Counted from the first letter of the stretch, positions 43,354 through 52,220 are shown. The stretch is 64,000 nucleotides of DNA from Paenibacillus polysaccharolyticus (GCF_900102085.1 NZ_FMVM01000023.1:28845-92844); one strand, 5' to 3'. Program-made: numbers and translations. Notes: generated by a model from the letters alone, not told the origin.

Positions 43354-44595
43354 ATGTACCCCGTGGATTCGTTGCGAAAGCTTATACAAGATATTTTTGA
43401 ACAGAACTCGCTGATTACGGCGACCTGGAGTCAGCTGCGCAGACGGGACAATGTCTCGTTTACCAAAGTGCAGGTGAAGCCGGTTACCCTGAAGAATCAG
43501 CTTCATTATCAGTTTGCTTTTCATTATGCGAATAAAGTGCTGCATGAGAATTTGACCCCGGCTGAAGCGCTGGAGCGTATGACTTTGTTGTGTGAAGAGA
43601 CGTTCCGTCAGGGATTGCTGTGTACGGCAGATGCGGATTATCAAATTTTGATCAGCAAAAAATATAAAGTATCGATTTTGACCAAATCCCCATCCAAAAC
43701 AGCGGTGGATCTGTCCCATAATCGCAAAAAGCAATATGTACTTGAAGAGGGCGTTCCGGTTTCTTTCCTCGTTGAACTTGGGATTATGAACGAGGAAGGA
43801 CGTGTGCTTGCACGTAAGTACGATAAGTTCAGGCAGATCAACCGTTTCCTTGAAATGGTGCAGGATGTTATTGCTCATCTGCCGGAAGGACGTCCGCTGA
43901 CGATTGTAGATTTTGGCTGCGGCAAGTCGTATCTGACTTTTGCCCTGTATCATTATTTGTCCGTACAACAGCGACGTTCGCTTAACATCATCGGTCTGGA
44001 TCTAAAGGCGGATGTTATTGAACACTGTAATGATCTGGCCAGACGTCTGCATTACGGTGATCTGAAATTCCTCGTTGGTGACATTGCGGATTATGATGAA
44101 CTGAACGAAGTGGATATGGTTGTTACTCTCCATGCTTGTGATACGGCGACGGATGCGGCCTTGGAGAAAGCAGTGCGCTGGGGAGCTTCTGTCATTCTGT
44201 CGGTTCCTTGTTGTCAGCATGAACTGTATGACCAGGTAGAGTCTCCGGTGATGAACCCGCTGCTGTCTCATGGCATTTTGAAGGAGCGTTTCTCCGCACT
44301 GGCAACAGATGCGATTCGCGCCAAACTGCTGGATATTATGGGATATAAAACACAGTTGCTCGAATTCATTGATCTGGAGAATACACCGAAAAATATTCTG
44401 ATTCGCGCCGTTCGTGGTCAGGCGGGTCAAGTGAAGGACATGTGGGACGAGTACACTGCATTCCGTGATTTCATTCATGCCGATCCATATCTGGAACGTG
44501 CTTGTGCGGATCTGCTACCGGTTGAAGGAAGCATAACTGGTGGGAAAGTGGACAGGGAAAACTTGGAGCGGTCTGCGAAGTGTAATCTTCACTAA
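43354..44595 (+). CDS. Class I SAM-dependent methyltransferase (METTL25-like)
   Basis: A 413-residue methyltransferase. Residues 1-170 form a family-specific N-terminal region. The Rossmann domain (about 180-350) starts with the SAM motif TIVDFGCGKSYLTFAL, followed by IIGLDLK, VGDIADY, VTLHACDTATD and the SVPCCQHEL motif. The CDT and PCCQHEL text recalls the METTL25/RRNAD1 group, whose substrate is RNA or ribosomal protein. The start is uncertain: neither ATG 43354 nor GTG 43363 has a good ribosome binding site. Confidence 0.75.
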   Translation: MYPVDSLRKLIQDIFEQNSLITATWSQLRRRDNVSFTKVQVKPVTLKNQLHYQFAFHYANKVLHENLTPAEALERMTLLCEETFRQGLLCTADADYQILISKKYKVSILTKSPSKTAVDLSHNRKKQYVLEEGVPVSFLVELGIMNEEGRVLARKYDKFRQINRFLEMVQDVIAHLPEGRPLTIVDFGCGKSYLTFALYHYLSVQQRRSLNIIGLDLKADVIEHCNDLARRLHYGDLKFLVGDIADYDELNEVDMVVTLHACDTATDAALEKAVRWGASVILSVPCCQHELYDQVESPVMNPLLSHGILKERFSALATDAIRAKLLDIMGYKTQLLEFIDLENTPKNILIRAVRGQAGQVKDMWDEYTAFRDFIHADPYLERACADLLPVEGSITGGKVDRENLERSAKCNLH

Positions 44596-44809
44596 TTTTT
44601 GGTATGCAGGTAATGGACGAGAAAGGGTTCAAAAGAGAACATAAGAAAAGAAGAACCAAGGCAGGGATGTTTCGTGCACGACTGGTCTGTATACCTGAAG
44701 AAGGGGACATACTGGTACCAGGGTCGCTTTACTTGATGTGCAAGGTATAGGATGCCATTGATATCGGCATGATGCGTGAACAAGTTCATAATGGTTAAGG
44801 ATGTAAACC

Positions 44810-44850
44810 AAGGCGGAAGGACCCGAAGAGGGATTCTTCTGCCTTTTTTT
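44810..44850 (+). terminator. Terminator before the O-antigen-ligase-like gene
   Basis: AAGGCGGAAGGACCC pairs with GGGATTCTTCTGCCTT (with G-T pairs), followed by TTTTT. It ends the methyltransferase transcript. Confidence 0.7.
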
Positions 44851-44884
44851 ATTTTCAAATAAATAAAGGAAGGAGGAGATGGGG

Positions 44885-47269
44885 GTGAAGGACAGAGAGC
44901 GAACCTCTGACGGATCAGAATTCGTGGGAGTGAGTATGAATGTGAGCACAAGTCATCCTCTGAAAAAGGGGTGCTATTTCAGAGATGGGCACAATACATA
45001 TAACGATATAGCCAGTCCACGCCGTTTCTTGATCTCTGGGCATGGGCCATCAGCGTCCAGTTGTGAGCTTGCAATGGGGAATAAGGGTAGTGAGAAGCGT
45101 AATCGTGAATCCAGATGGTGGATTGTAGTCTTAGGTTTAAGCATGGCAGCTATACTGCTGGCAGGATGTTTGCGAAGAGGATTGTTCCATCCGGCCGACT
45201 TGTACCCCGTTATTCTGATGACTGGTGTTATCGTGCTGTTCTCTCTTGTGGTGTATAAACGAGGTGTACTGATAAGGGGAATTGATGGCATGGTCTCCGT
45301 TCGGTCGGAATCCACTCGGCTGGGAGTCGTAGATTTAGTGCATGTGGGATTTCCTTTGGCAATCATGGTGTGTTATGCCCTGCATGCTTGGGCAGGCTCG
45401 GTAAGTACGCAGGGCAGTATCCATGAGATGTTGCGCTGGAGCTTGCTCGCGATGTTTGCCCTGCTCGCTGTGTTGCTGGCAGCGAGTAAGGGTGGTGTGC
45501 GCTGGCTGGCCTTTGGCTGGCAGCTGGCAGGCGGCATGCTTGTGCTAAGCGGCATTTTAGCCGTGTGCGGTGTGCTGCCGCTGCCCTACGGGGTCATGCG
45601 GACAGCTGACCCCGAGATCAGCTCCGCCGGTGCCCGGCTCGGCGGATTGCTGCAGTACCCCAATGCGTACGGTGCCGTTGTTGGCATGTACGCATTGGAG
45701 CGGCTGACGGCCGCCGCGGGGGTGCTGGCCGGGCGAGCCGTCCCGGCACGGCGGCTCTTCGCGGCGGTGCTGCCGCTCATGCCCGCGCAAGCCGCGCTCC
45801 TGCTGAGCGAGTCGCGCGGCGCCTGGCTAGCGGCCGGCTGTGCCGTGGCCGCCGCCTTCTTACAGCGGCGCGGTGCCCGCCTGCCGCTGCTGCTGGCCTT
45901 GGCCGCGCCCCTGGCCTGCGCGGCCTGGCTCTACCGCCAGCTGGCTGCTGCCCAGCTGGCGCCTGCACCCGTGCCCGGCCTGCTGGCACTGGCCGGGGCA
46001 TGGGCAGCTGCGCTGCTCGGCACGCTGCTGCTGTGCCGTCTCTGGCACAGCGGCGGCCCAGCCGGGCGCGCCACTGCTCTTGCGGCCACCGTGCTGGCGT
46101 GCATCGCCGCCGCACTGATGGCCGCAGCCTCCACCGCCGAACGTTTCGCGGCGGGGGTCGGCACAGGGGCATCACGCCTGCAGCTGTGGCGGGATGCCCT
46201 GCGGTTATGGACCGAGGCCGCATGGCTCGGCCACGGAGGGGATACATGGCGCAACATGTTTCGCGCCATCCAGTCCTCGCCGTATGTCGGCGGCGAGGTA
46301 CACAGCGGGCTGCTCGATCTGGCCCTGGATACGGGCCTGCTCGGCATCGCGCTGATTGCAGGGTGGATACTCTTCACCCTGCGCAGTATCCGCCGCTTCG
46401 CACCGCGGCTACTGCCGGCTGTGCTTGTCTTCGTCCTGCATGGAATCGTGGACTTCGACTGGAGTTATACGCTCAGCTGGATGCTCTTCATCTGGCTCGC
46501 GGCATGGGCGGTTGCGCTGAGAATAGAAGCGGGGCCAGTCTCATCGCATCAACACTGTCTTACGAATCACAGGGTTGAGACCCACCTCTATGCCTACGTT
46601 TGTAGCTACATCCGTACCTGGACTCGTACTTCGTTTTCTTACGTCATATCAGGCCACATCAAACGATATGTAGTCGTATTTATGCTTACATGCTGGCTGG
46701 GAAGTACCGTCTGGATCACAGCACGTTACGCATGGGCAGATATGCAATATCGTCACGCACTGACTGAGTCAATGGGAACAACAGCGAGTGCCCAGTATCT
46801 TCGATCAGCACATCGTTTGAATCCAAGTCGGCCTGATTTGGCGATTTCCCTTGCGCGTACGCTGCCTCAAGCGGAAGCCGAATTCATCTTATTGAACAGC
46901 TTGTCCCGTTCACCTGGTAATTCTGACCTCTATGTGGAGCTTGGCCGATTAGAAGCCAAATGCGGAGAAGGGGAGCAAGCGGGGGAATATTTCATTTCAG
47001 CCATTACCCTGAATCGTTATGATGCTATAACCCAGAGAACGGTGCTCTACTGGATAGAACAGGCGACGATGCGTGAGATTTCAGAAGGAAAAGTCCGACA
47101 AGCCCAAAAGACTGCGGCGCTAGGAATAGAAATATATGAACGTTACAAAGAGTTGGCATCACAGGTAAATACAGAACGAATGCGTAACGATCGTCGTTTT
47201 CAATTGCATCCTTCATCTTCGTTGGCAGCAGAGAATTTACACAGAATTGCTTGGGGCGGTGAACCATAA
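44885..47269 (+). CDS. O-antigen ligase/Wzy-family membrane protein with TPR-like tail
   Basis: A 794-residue polytopic membrane protein. GTG 44885 is eight bases after GGAGG; ATG 44879 is too close. After a soluble N-terminus of ~75 residues come about 12-14 helices. The Wzy_C-type region includes LSESRGAWLAAG and the periplasmic loop RLQLWRDALRLWTEAAWLGHGGDTW with HSGLLDLALDTGLLG. The C-terminal ~170 residues (ARYAWADMQYRHALTESMG..., SAHRLNPSRPDLAISLARTL) form TPR-like helices. Family members join or polymerise glycans. The middle third (about 45480-46530) is far richer in GC than both ends and dominated by Ala and Leu. No other glycan genes are adjacent. Confidence 0.8.
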   Translation: MKDRERTSDGSEFVGVSMNVSTSHPLKKGCYFRDGHNTYNDIASPRRFLISGHGPSASSCELAMGNKGSEKRNRESRWWIVVLGLSMAAILLAGCLRRGLFHPADLYPVILMTGVIVLFSLVVYKRGVLIRGIDGMVSVRSESTRLGVVDLVHVGFPLAIMVCYALHAWAGSVSTQGSIHEMLRWSLLAMFALLAVLLAASKGGVRWLAFGWQLAGGMLVLSGILAVCGVLPLPYGVMRTADPEISSAGARLGGLLQYPNAYGAVVGMYALERLTAAAGVLAGRAVPARRLFAAVLPLMPAQAALLLSESRGAWLAAGCAVAAAFLQRRGARLPLLLALAAPLACAAWLYRQLAAAQLAPAPVPGLLALAGAWAAALLGTLLLCRLWHSGGPAGRATALAATVLACIAAALMAAASTAERFAAGVGTGASRLQLWRDALRLWTEAAWLGHGGDTWRNMFRAIQSSPYVGGEVHSGLLDLALDTGLLGIALIAGWILFTLRSIRRFAPRLLPAVLVFVLHGIVDFDWSYTLSWMLFIWLAAWAVALRIEAGPVSSHQHCLTNHRVETHLYAYVCSYIRTWTRTSFSYVISGHIKRYVVVFMLTCWLGSTVWITARYAWADMQYRHALTESMGTTASAQYLRSAHRLNPSRPDLAISLARTLPQAEAEFILLNSLSRSPGNSDLYVELGRLEAKCGEGEQAGEYFISAITLNRYDAITQRTVLYWIEQATMREISEGKVRQAQKTAALGIEIYERYKELASQVNTERMRNDRRFQLHPSSSLAAENLHRIAWGGEP

Positions 47270-47428
47270 CAAGCTTGAATCTTCGTACTGGTTTCAACCC
47301 GTTGCAATCGTTAATTCATTTAATGACGATTCTGTAGATGCGGAGATCCACACTGGCTTTTCTTTCTTGAATTTTGCAGCTTCATTGTAAAAGGAAAGCC
47401 CGGGCATATTGCTTTTTCTCGGCAGGTC

Positions 47429-47475
47429 TTGAACAGGCGGACGAGAATGCTTTCGCCGGCCTGTTCAAACTTTTC
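47429..47475. terminator. Inverted repeat between convergent genes
   Basis: TTGAACAGGC and GCCTGTTCAA form a 10-bp perfect stem, with CGG/CCG nearby inside, followed by ACTTTTCT on the + strand. It lies between the membrane protein gene and the gene at 47475. Confidence 0.6.
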
Positions 47476-47822
47476 TACAGACGATAACCACCAAAGGCAT
47501 GTTTGAAAGCTTCTTTCAGCGGTTCAACCTCAACGTCCCAGAGCGCAGCAATATCTGCGCTGACTTCGTTATTCCACCATTCGCACAGTTTTTTACGATC
47601 ATTGCGGTTTTCTCCGATCCAGAGCAGATTCGCAATAACTTTGGCGTAGTATTTTTCCTCGGCCTGTTTCATACGTTCTGGAGAGATATACAATTTCAAC
47701 CGCTTGGATGTCCGGTATAATTCCTTGCTGCAGGCACGACGAATGCCTCGGGCGGAGGGCAAATTTTGGCCGGATTGCTTATGCTTGACCGGGGGAGACC
47801 CGGGTACAGATTTAAATGACAT
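47475..47822 (-). CDS. Small basic protein of unknown function
   Basis: A 115-residue protein. ATG 47822 follows GAGGAG with nine-base spacing; the longer reading from 47849 starts before that site. The N-terminal 45 residues are Pro/Ser/Lys-rich and probably disordered. The rest is helical with several tryptophans and a repeated Glu/Lys pattern (SPERMKQAEEKYYAKVIANLL, WWNNEVSADIAALWDVEVEP). No motif is recognised and no partner gene is evident. It converges with the O-antigen-ligase-like gene. Confidence 0.6.
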   Translation of the reverse strand: MSFKSVPGSPPVKHKQSGQNLPSARGIRRACSKELYRTSKRLKLYISPERMKQAEEKYYAKVIANLLWIGENRNDRKKLCEWWNNEVSADIAALWDVEVEPLKEAFKHAFGGYRL

Positions 47823-47981
47823 GTTCCCACACTCCTCTCCCCATACCATATGCGAAGTAGTACCTGCGGGACACTGTCCCGTTCTCGCAAGTAGCCACGT
47901 TCAGGGGGCTGTGATAAAATAAGGACGAACACCCATGGTGCGTCAGAGCACCACCATTCAGGAAAAAGAAAGAGGGTTGAG

Positions 47982-48599
47982 ATGGACGTTATTCATAGCA
48001 TTGTCAGCCAATTATTCGACTGGATTCAAAGTCTCGGATACTTTGGCATCATGCTCGGGTTAATGCTGGAGGTTATCCCAAGTGAAATTGTGCTGGCATA
48101 TGGTGGTTTTCTCGTTTCTCAGCATAACATTAACTTCTTCGGTGCGATGATTTTTGGTACAGTGGGCGGAGTGCTGGCTCAGCTGTTTATTTACTGGATC
48201 GGTCGTTATGGCGGCAGACCTGTACTTGAGCGCTACGGTAAATACATATTGATCCAGAAAAAACACATCGATCATTCTGAAGAGTGGTTCCGCAAATACG
48301 GCACAGGTGTTATTTTCACCGCGCGATTTGTACCGGTCGTAAGACATGCGATTTCGATTCCGGCTGGCATCACGAAAATGCACACAGGCAAATTCATTCT
48401 GCTGACCACACTCGCTGTTATACCTTGGACTGCATTGTTTATATATTTAGGGATGATTCTCGGAGATCAGTGGAAGCATGTAGATGAGAAAGCGGCCCCG
48501 TTTATTACGCCGATCCTGCTTGTCGCGCTTGCTCTTATGATTATTTATGTTGTTATCAAATGGATGAATGTACGTAAAAAGAGAGGAAGTGTGAAGTAA
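47982..48599 (+). CDS. DedA-family membrane protein
   Basis: A 205-residue member of the DedA/SNARE-associated family of lipid transport proteins. The N-terminal LEVIPSEIVLAYGGFL re-entrant loop, GTVGGVLAQLFIYWIGRYGGRP, and FTARFVPVVRHAISIPAGITKM with its conserved Arg and Pro are typical. GAGGG precedes the ATG. The stop overlaps the next start (TAATG), so it forms an operon with the thioredoxin-like and metallo-hydrolase genes. Members are linked to undecaprenyl phosphate or phosphatidylethanolamine flipping; the substrate here is unknown. Confidence 0.85.
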   Translation: MDVIHSIVSQLFDWIQSLGYFGIMLGLMLEVIPSEIVLAYGGFLVSQHNINFFGAMIFGTVGGVLAQLFIYWIGRYGGRPVLERYGKYILIQKKHIDHSEEWFRKYGTGVIFTARFVPVVRHAISIPAGITKMHTGKFILLTTLAVIPWTALFIYLGMILGDQWKHVDEKAAPFITPILLVALALMIIYVVIKWMNVRKKRGSVK

Positions 48600-49168
48600 T
48601 GTCCAAACCTAACTTGTCTCACAAATTCGGTAAAGGCTTGCCACCGAAGGAATTTATCGCAAGTATGACCAAAAACCAAAGTGAGTTTCAGACGAACTAT
48701 GACAGCTTTGTCTGGGCAAGCGAAGAGGATCGCGAATTTTTTGAAAGTCTGAACTATCGTGACGACCTTCGTGTGCTGATTCTGGCAGCCGATTGGTGCG
48801 GTGACGTTGTGCGTAATATTCCGGTCGTATTTCAGGCGCTGGAGATTTCAGGCATTCCGACTGAAGTTCTGATTATGGAAAATCATCCGGATGTGATGGA
48901 TGAATTCCTGACGATGGGTGGCCGTTCTGTGCCGATTGTGATCGTAGCAGATACAGGCGGACATGTGCTTGGTCAATGGGGGCCGCGCCCACAACACGTA
49001 CAAGAGGTTATGGTCGAGTTCAAACGACTGAATCCTGATCGTGAAGCTGCAGACTACCAAGACAACATGGCCGAAGCGCGCAAAGAGATTTTGAAACGTT
49101 ATGGGGAAGGAACGGAGTCCCATGCAGTGGTCATTCGTGAGCTGCGTGAACTGATTTCGGGTTTTTAA
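48599..49168 (+). CDS. Thioredoxin-family protein
   Basis: A 189-residue cytosolic protein of the thioredoxin superfamily. The active-site region is LAADWCGDVV, i.e. a single cysteine followed by Gly-Asp where classical thioredoxins have a CxxC pair. A cis-proline occurs in GRSVPIVIV. The single cysteine suggests a bacilliredoxin-like or non-redox role. It is coupled to the DedA gene by TAATG and followed five bases later by the metallo-hydrolase gene. Confidence 0.8.
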   Translation: MSKPNLSHKFGKGLPPKEFIASMTKNQSEFQTNYDSFVWASEEDREFFESLNYRDDLRVLILAADWCGDVVRNIPVVFQALEISGIPTEVLIMENHPDVMDEFLTMGGRSVPIVIVADTGGHVLGQWGPRPQHVQEVMVEFKRLNPDREAADYQDNMAEARKEILKRYGEGTESHAVVIRELRELISGF

Positions 49169-49173
49169 TTCAT

Positions 49174-49806
49174 ATGCTTAGTATTCGTACATTTACGCTC
49201 GGGCCGTTGCAAACCAATGCCTACCTGTTACAGGGCGAGGACCCGGGTAAAGCTGTTATAGTTGACCCAGGCATGAATCCTGGCCCGCTACTCAAGGCTA
49301 TTCAGGATCTGGAGATTGAAGCGATTCTTCTGACCCATGCTCATTTCGATCATATCGGCGGTGTGGAGGAGATTCGTAAGCTGAAGGGCTGTCCCGTCTA
49401 CTTGCATGATCTGGAAAGTGACTGGCTGACTACGGCCAAGTTGAACGGGTCGTTGAATTGGCCGCAAGTCACACCACCAATCACGGCGAATCCGGCAGAG
49501 TTTGCCTTGGATGAAGGTCAGAAGCTGCAATTGATTGGTCACACGTTTCAGGTATACCATACGCCAGGACATTCTCCAGGGAGTGTCAGTCTCCTTTGCG
49601 AAAATGATCTGTTTGCTGGAGATGTGTTGTTCCGCATGGGCGTAGGGAGAACGGACCTCACAGGTGGACGTGAACGCGATCTGGTGGACTCCATTCAGAA
49701 TAAGTTGTATCGTTTCCCGGATGAGGTTAAGGTATATCCGGGACATGGTCCCAAAACAACGATAGGGTATGAGAAAAAGAATAATCCTTACGTTCCTGCC
49801 AGATAA
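49174..49806 (+). CDS. Metallo-beta-lactamase-fold hydrolase, glyoxalase II-like
   Basis: A 210-residue enzyme with the full metal-binding set: THAHFDHIGG, then HTPGHSPG, then FAGDVLF and a final VYPGHGP. Length and motif order fit the hydroxyacylglutathione hydrolase / YqgX group, which hydrolyses thioesters such as S-lactoyl-bacillithiol. It is last in the DedA-thioredoxin-hydrolase operon. It has no strong ribosome binding site, so translation is probably coupled to the gene before. Substrate assignment is by family only. Confidence 0.85.
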   Translation: MLSIRTFTLGPLQTNAYLLQGEDPGKAVIVDPGMNPGPLLKAIQDLEIEAILLTHAHFDHIGGVEEIRKLKGCPVYLHDLESDWLTTAKLNGSLNWPQVTPPITANPAEFALDEGQKLQLIGHTFQVYHTPGHSPGSVSLLCENDLFAGDVLFRMGVGRTDLTGGRERDLVDSIQNKLYRFPDEVKVYPGHGPKTTIGYEKKNNPYVPAR

Positions 49807-50066
49807 TTCGACAGAATATATGAATTAAGTCTGGACAAGTGTCAGCTTTTTCATTAGAATAGCAATTAGTTATTACAAGCGTTAAGGCATCACTTAACTA
49901 AAGCGTTGAATAGAAATACCCTAACTTGCGAAGCACGCAGACTGTGGTCTATACCCGGTTTGCGTTCTTTTTTTGTTTTCAGCCTTTTTTTAGCTGAATT
50001 TAGAAGAATATAAGGAATAAATATTCATAAGCGAGAGTGAGGGAGAACGATGTGGAGAAAATAAAC
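49807..50066 (+). other. Intergenic region with weak terminator
   Basis: The segment is AT-rich. Around 49926-49975 an imperfect hairpin ends in TTTGCGTTCTTTTTTT and may terminate the DedA operon. No gene with a usable ribosome binding site lies before 50067, and no promoter can be named with confidence. Confidence 0.4.
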
Positions 50067-50432
50067 ATGTTACAGACGCAACAGCCAGAATACACATGTC
50101 TTGATGATCGCCGACTTCAATTACATTCCGTCATGAATTCCGTTATTAAGGAAGCGGTTCATCAGAAAGCATACATACCTAATAGCAGTTTGAGTCCAAT
50201 TCATAGAAATAAACATTCCCATTGGAGTGTAGGTCATCCTTGTACTGACTCAGATCATTCCATTTTAAGAAAAGCAAAGCAAGGCAGCTCTGAACAGGGG
50301 CATTCTAAAATTGTTTGTACTAAACCAGATCTCAACTTTCAGCAAAATATATGGACCAGTCATGTGTTGCAGAACGGAGCCCGAGATCAGCGGTGGTTCG
50401 ACAAACTGCAAGATTATCGAAATGGAGTCTGA
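50067..50432 (+). CDS. Orphan hypothetical protein
   Basis: A 121-residue ORF. ATG 50067 has GGAG nine bases upstream (GTGGAGAAAATAAAC); an earlier GTG at 50052 is an alternative. The product is hydrophilic, rich in His, Ser, Gln and Lys, with three cysteines and no membrane segment. It shows no recognisable motif and lies alone before the sigY operon. Composition is compatible with a lineage-specific gene, but a spurious ORF cannot be excluded. Confidence 0.4.
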   Translation: MLQTQQPEYTCLDDRRLQLHSVMNSVIKEAVHQKAYIPNSSLSPIHRNKHSHWSVGHPCTDSDHSILRKAKQGSSEQGHSKIVCTKPDLNFQQNIWTSHVLQNGARDQRWFDKLQDYRNGV

Positions 50433-50513
50433 TTGCCCGGGAAATTGTCGTATTCATATTACTCCAAAATCGAAACGATAAAGTCCTTCCCAAAAAAATA
50501 TTTCATTTAGCGT

Positions 50514-50539
50514 TGAACGTTTGAACGGAGTCTATCGTA
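50514..50539 (+). promoter_or_regulatory. ECF-type promoter of the sigY operon
   Basis: TGAACG (50514-50519), 16 bases, CGTA (50536-50539), about 35 bases before the sigY start. The form TGAAC-N16-CGT is usual for ECF sigma factors and would give autoregulation. Confidence 0.6.
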
Positions 50540-50574
50540 TTACCTCTAGATTGAACAGGAAGCGGGTGATCATC

Positions 50575-51105
50575 ATGATGAGAACGGCTGAATTGGAGGA
50601 AGTGCGCAGAGCGGCAGAGGGCGATGACAGTGCACTTGCAGCACTACTACAGCGACATTACTCGTTTGTTTATAAATATCTTGTGAAAGTTACGATGGAT
50701 CCTAATCTAGCTGAAGAGATTGTGCAGGACACCATGATTCGCTGTATGGAAAATATTCGGCGTTATGATGGTACATCAGCGTTTTCATCATGGATGATCA
50801 CCATCGGAACTCGTATCTACATTGACAGAATCAGGCGGAAAAAGAGGGAGCAGAGCTGGCTTGACCTGATTCGCCATCAGGCAATCCGTCGTTTTCGCTG
50901 GCAACTCGAAAGTCGAAACGAGGAATGGACAGATGTGATGGACGCGATGACGAGGCTAACCCCTGAGCATCGTGTTACTGTGCTGCTGAAACATTATTAT
51001 GGTTATAGTTACGATGAGATCGGCGATATGCTGGGCATACCTGCCGGAACGGCAAAGTCTCGGACAGCTTATGGTCTCCGTCAATTAAGAAAGGAGTTGG
51101 AATAA
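50575..51105 (+). CDS. sigY: ECF sigma factor SigY
   Basis: A 176-residue ECF-type sigma factor. Region 2 has HYSFVYKYLVKVTMDPNLAEEIVQDT and the -10 helix SAFSSWMITIGTRIYIDRIRR; region 4 has HRVTVLLKHYYGYSYDEIG, MLGIPAGTAKSR. The HYSFVYKYL text and the downstream small genes identify the SigY group. ATG 50575 or 50578 can serve as start after GGGTG. It is followed by a YxlC-like gene after one base. An ECF-type promoter directly upstream suggests autoregulation. The inducing signal is unknown; in Bacillus nitrogen starvation has been reported. Confidence 0.8.
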   Translation: MMRTAELEEVRRAAEGDDSALAALLQRHYSFVYKYLVKVTMDPNLAEEIVQDTMIRCMENIRRYDGTSAFSSWMITIGTRIYIDRIRRKKREQSWLDLIRHQAIRRFRWQLESRNEEWTDVMDAMTRLTPEHRVTVLLKHYYGYSYDEIGDMLGIPAGTAKSRTAYGLRQLRKELE

Positions 51106-51106
51106 C

Positions 51107-51445
51107 ATGAGCAGATCGAATGAGTCACAGGACCAGGAAATCGTGCAGCGATTACAACAGTCTATGAAAGCACTGGATGATGTCTGTGAACCTGCTGATA
51201 TTCCATCCTTGGCAACACTCGAATCCCGTGTAAGGGAACAAAGACGTATCAAGCGCAGAGCCAATCTGGTTGAGATCATCTGTTTCTGGCTTGTCGCGTT
51301 GATGGTAATTACACTGGCGACGTTGTTGTTTGTTTCTTCTCCTGCCGTATATTTGGGTATACAAGTTCTGGGCACAGTCATTGCAGTTATAGCAGCTGCA
51401 TTATGGTTGGTCCGGCACCGGAAGGAGACGATGCATCATGAATAG
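51107..51445 (+). CDS. yxlC: YxlC-like negative regulator of SigY
   Basis: A 112-residue protein with a soluble N-terminal half (QEIVQRLQQSMKALDDVCEP, a helical segment that could bind the sigma factor) and two transmembrane helices near 57-78 and 82-100. Order and topology match YxlC (DUF5345), a negative regulator in the B. subtilis sigY operon. AAGGAG lies upstream, and the sigY stop is one base away. It overlaps the next gene by eight bases. The anti-sigma role is inferred by analogy. Confidence 0.7.
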   Translation: MSRSNESQDQEIVQRLQQSMKALDDVCEPADIPSLATLESRVREQRRIKRRANLVEIICFWLVALMVITLATLLFVSSPAVYLGIQVLGTVIAVIAAALWLVRHRKETMHHE

Positions 51446-51662
51446 ATTGCATTATTCGTTAGCAGAGATTCCTCCGGTTTTGCTTGTATTCCTTGCGCTT
51501 TTGTTGTTGTTTCAAGGAACTTGGATTTTTCTGGACGCACGTAAACGAGGTCGTTTTCCTTGGTTATGGGGATTGTGGGGCATTACTAGTGTTCCAGGTC
51601 CACTGTTAATTTACTGGTTAGTTGTCATTCGTACAGACATGAAACGACACAGCAAGAAGTGA
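51438..51662 (+). CDS. YxlD/YxlE-like small membrane protein
   Basis: A 74-residue protein with two transmembrane helices (PPVLLVFLALLLLFQGTWIF and LWGLWGITSVPGPLLIYWLV) joined by the positive loop LDARKRGRFPW. This is the phospholipase D N-terminal-like (PLDc_N) pattern found in the YxlD and YxlE proteins that restrain SigY. It overlaps the yxlC-like gene by eight bases. The B. subtilis operon continues with yxlEFG, which is absent here. Confidence 0.65.
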   Translation: MNRLHYSLAEIPPVLLVFLALLLLFQGTWIFLDARKRGRFPWLWGLWGITSVPGPLLIYWLVVIRTDMKRHSKK

Positions 51663-51823
51663 ACATAACAGATGATATGGGAACGATCGGGGTTGTCATG
51701 AGGAAAACCCCAAAAGATTTTGCACAAATATGTTGTTTAAATCTAGTATTCCTAGACATCGTTATTCTTTTCTAGTAGACTATACAAATAAATATGAATG
51801 ATAGACTACCAGGAGGTTAGGCG

Positions 51824-52207
51824 ATGCTACGATTAGGAGAGAAAGTTGTCATCGTCGCGGATGCGTTTGAGCAGAATCTTCCTGTGGGGGAATATGGATA
51901 CATCATCGCTTATGACCGGAATCCGGACAATGCGTTCGATTACGTGCTTCGAGTGCCGTTGGTTAATCGGAACTTTTTTGTTCCATCCGGCGACATCGAT
52001 CTGGAAGAGGTTCTGCTGAAGCAGGAAGCTGAGCGGGTCGAGCGAGAAGCGTTGATAGATTACGCCCTTGCGACACATAATGAGAAGCTGTTTCATCAAC
52101 TGATGAACGGGGAGCCTCAAGCTGTGGAAGAGGAAGAAGAAACCGCGATTGATGTAATGTCTCAGGCGGATTTTATAAAGCAGGTTAATCTGCGTGCATG
52201 GATTTAA
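51824..52207 (+). CDS. IDEAL-domain-like protein of unknown function
   Basis: A 127-residue soluble protein. The first half is beta-rich (LRLGEKVVIVADAFEQNLPVGEYG..., a small barrel with the look of a KOW/SH3 fold). The second half contains REALIDYALATHNEKLFHQLM, similar to the short IDEAL domain found in ClpC-related and stress proteins of Bacillus. AGGAGG precedes the ATG, and a terminator follows the stop. The assignment is from memory of the motif and no activity can be stated. Confidence 0.55.
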   Translation: MLRLGEKVVIVADAFEQNLPVGEYGYIIAYDRNPDNAFDYVLRVPLVNRNFFVPSGDIDLEEVLLKQEAERVEREALIDYALATHNEKLFHQLMNGEPQAVEEEEETAIDVMSQADFIKQVNLRAWI

Positions 52208-52220
52208 GGACTAGTATTTC

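Noticed and set aside
44604..44750. 45-48 codon basic ORF after the methyltransferase gene
   Set aside because: No Shine-Dalgarno sequence before either ATG and no recognisable motif; left unannotated although it could be a small gene.
45777..46578. Several long open frames in other frames of the GC-rich block
   Set aside because: High GC removes stop codons by chance; the Wzy-type frame continues through the block with membrane-helix character.
49926..49975. Transposon or phage remnant in the AT-rich gap
   Set aside because: No transposase, integrase, terminal repeats or target duplication can be seen.
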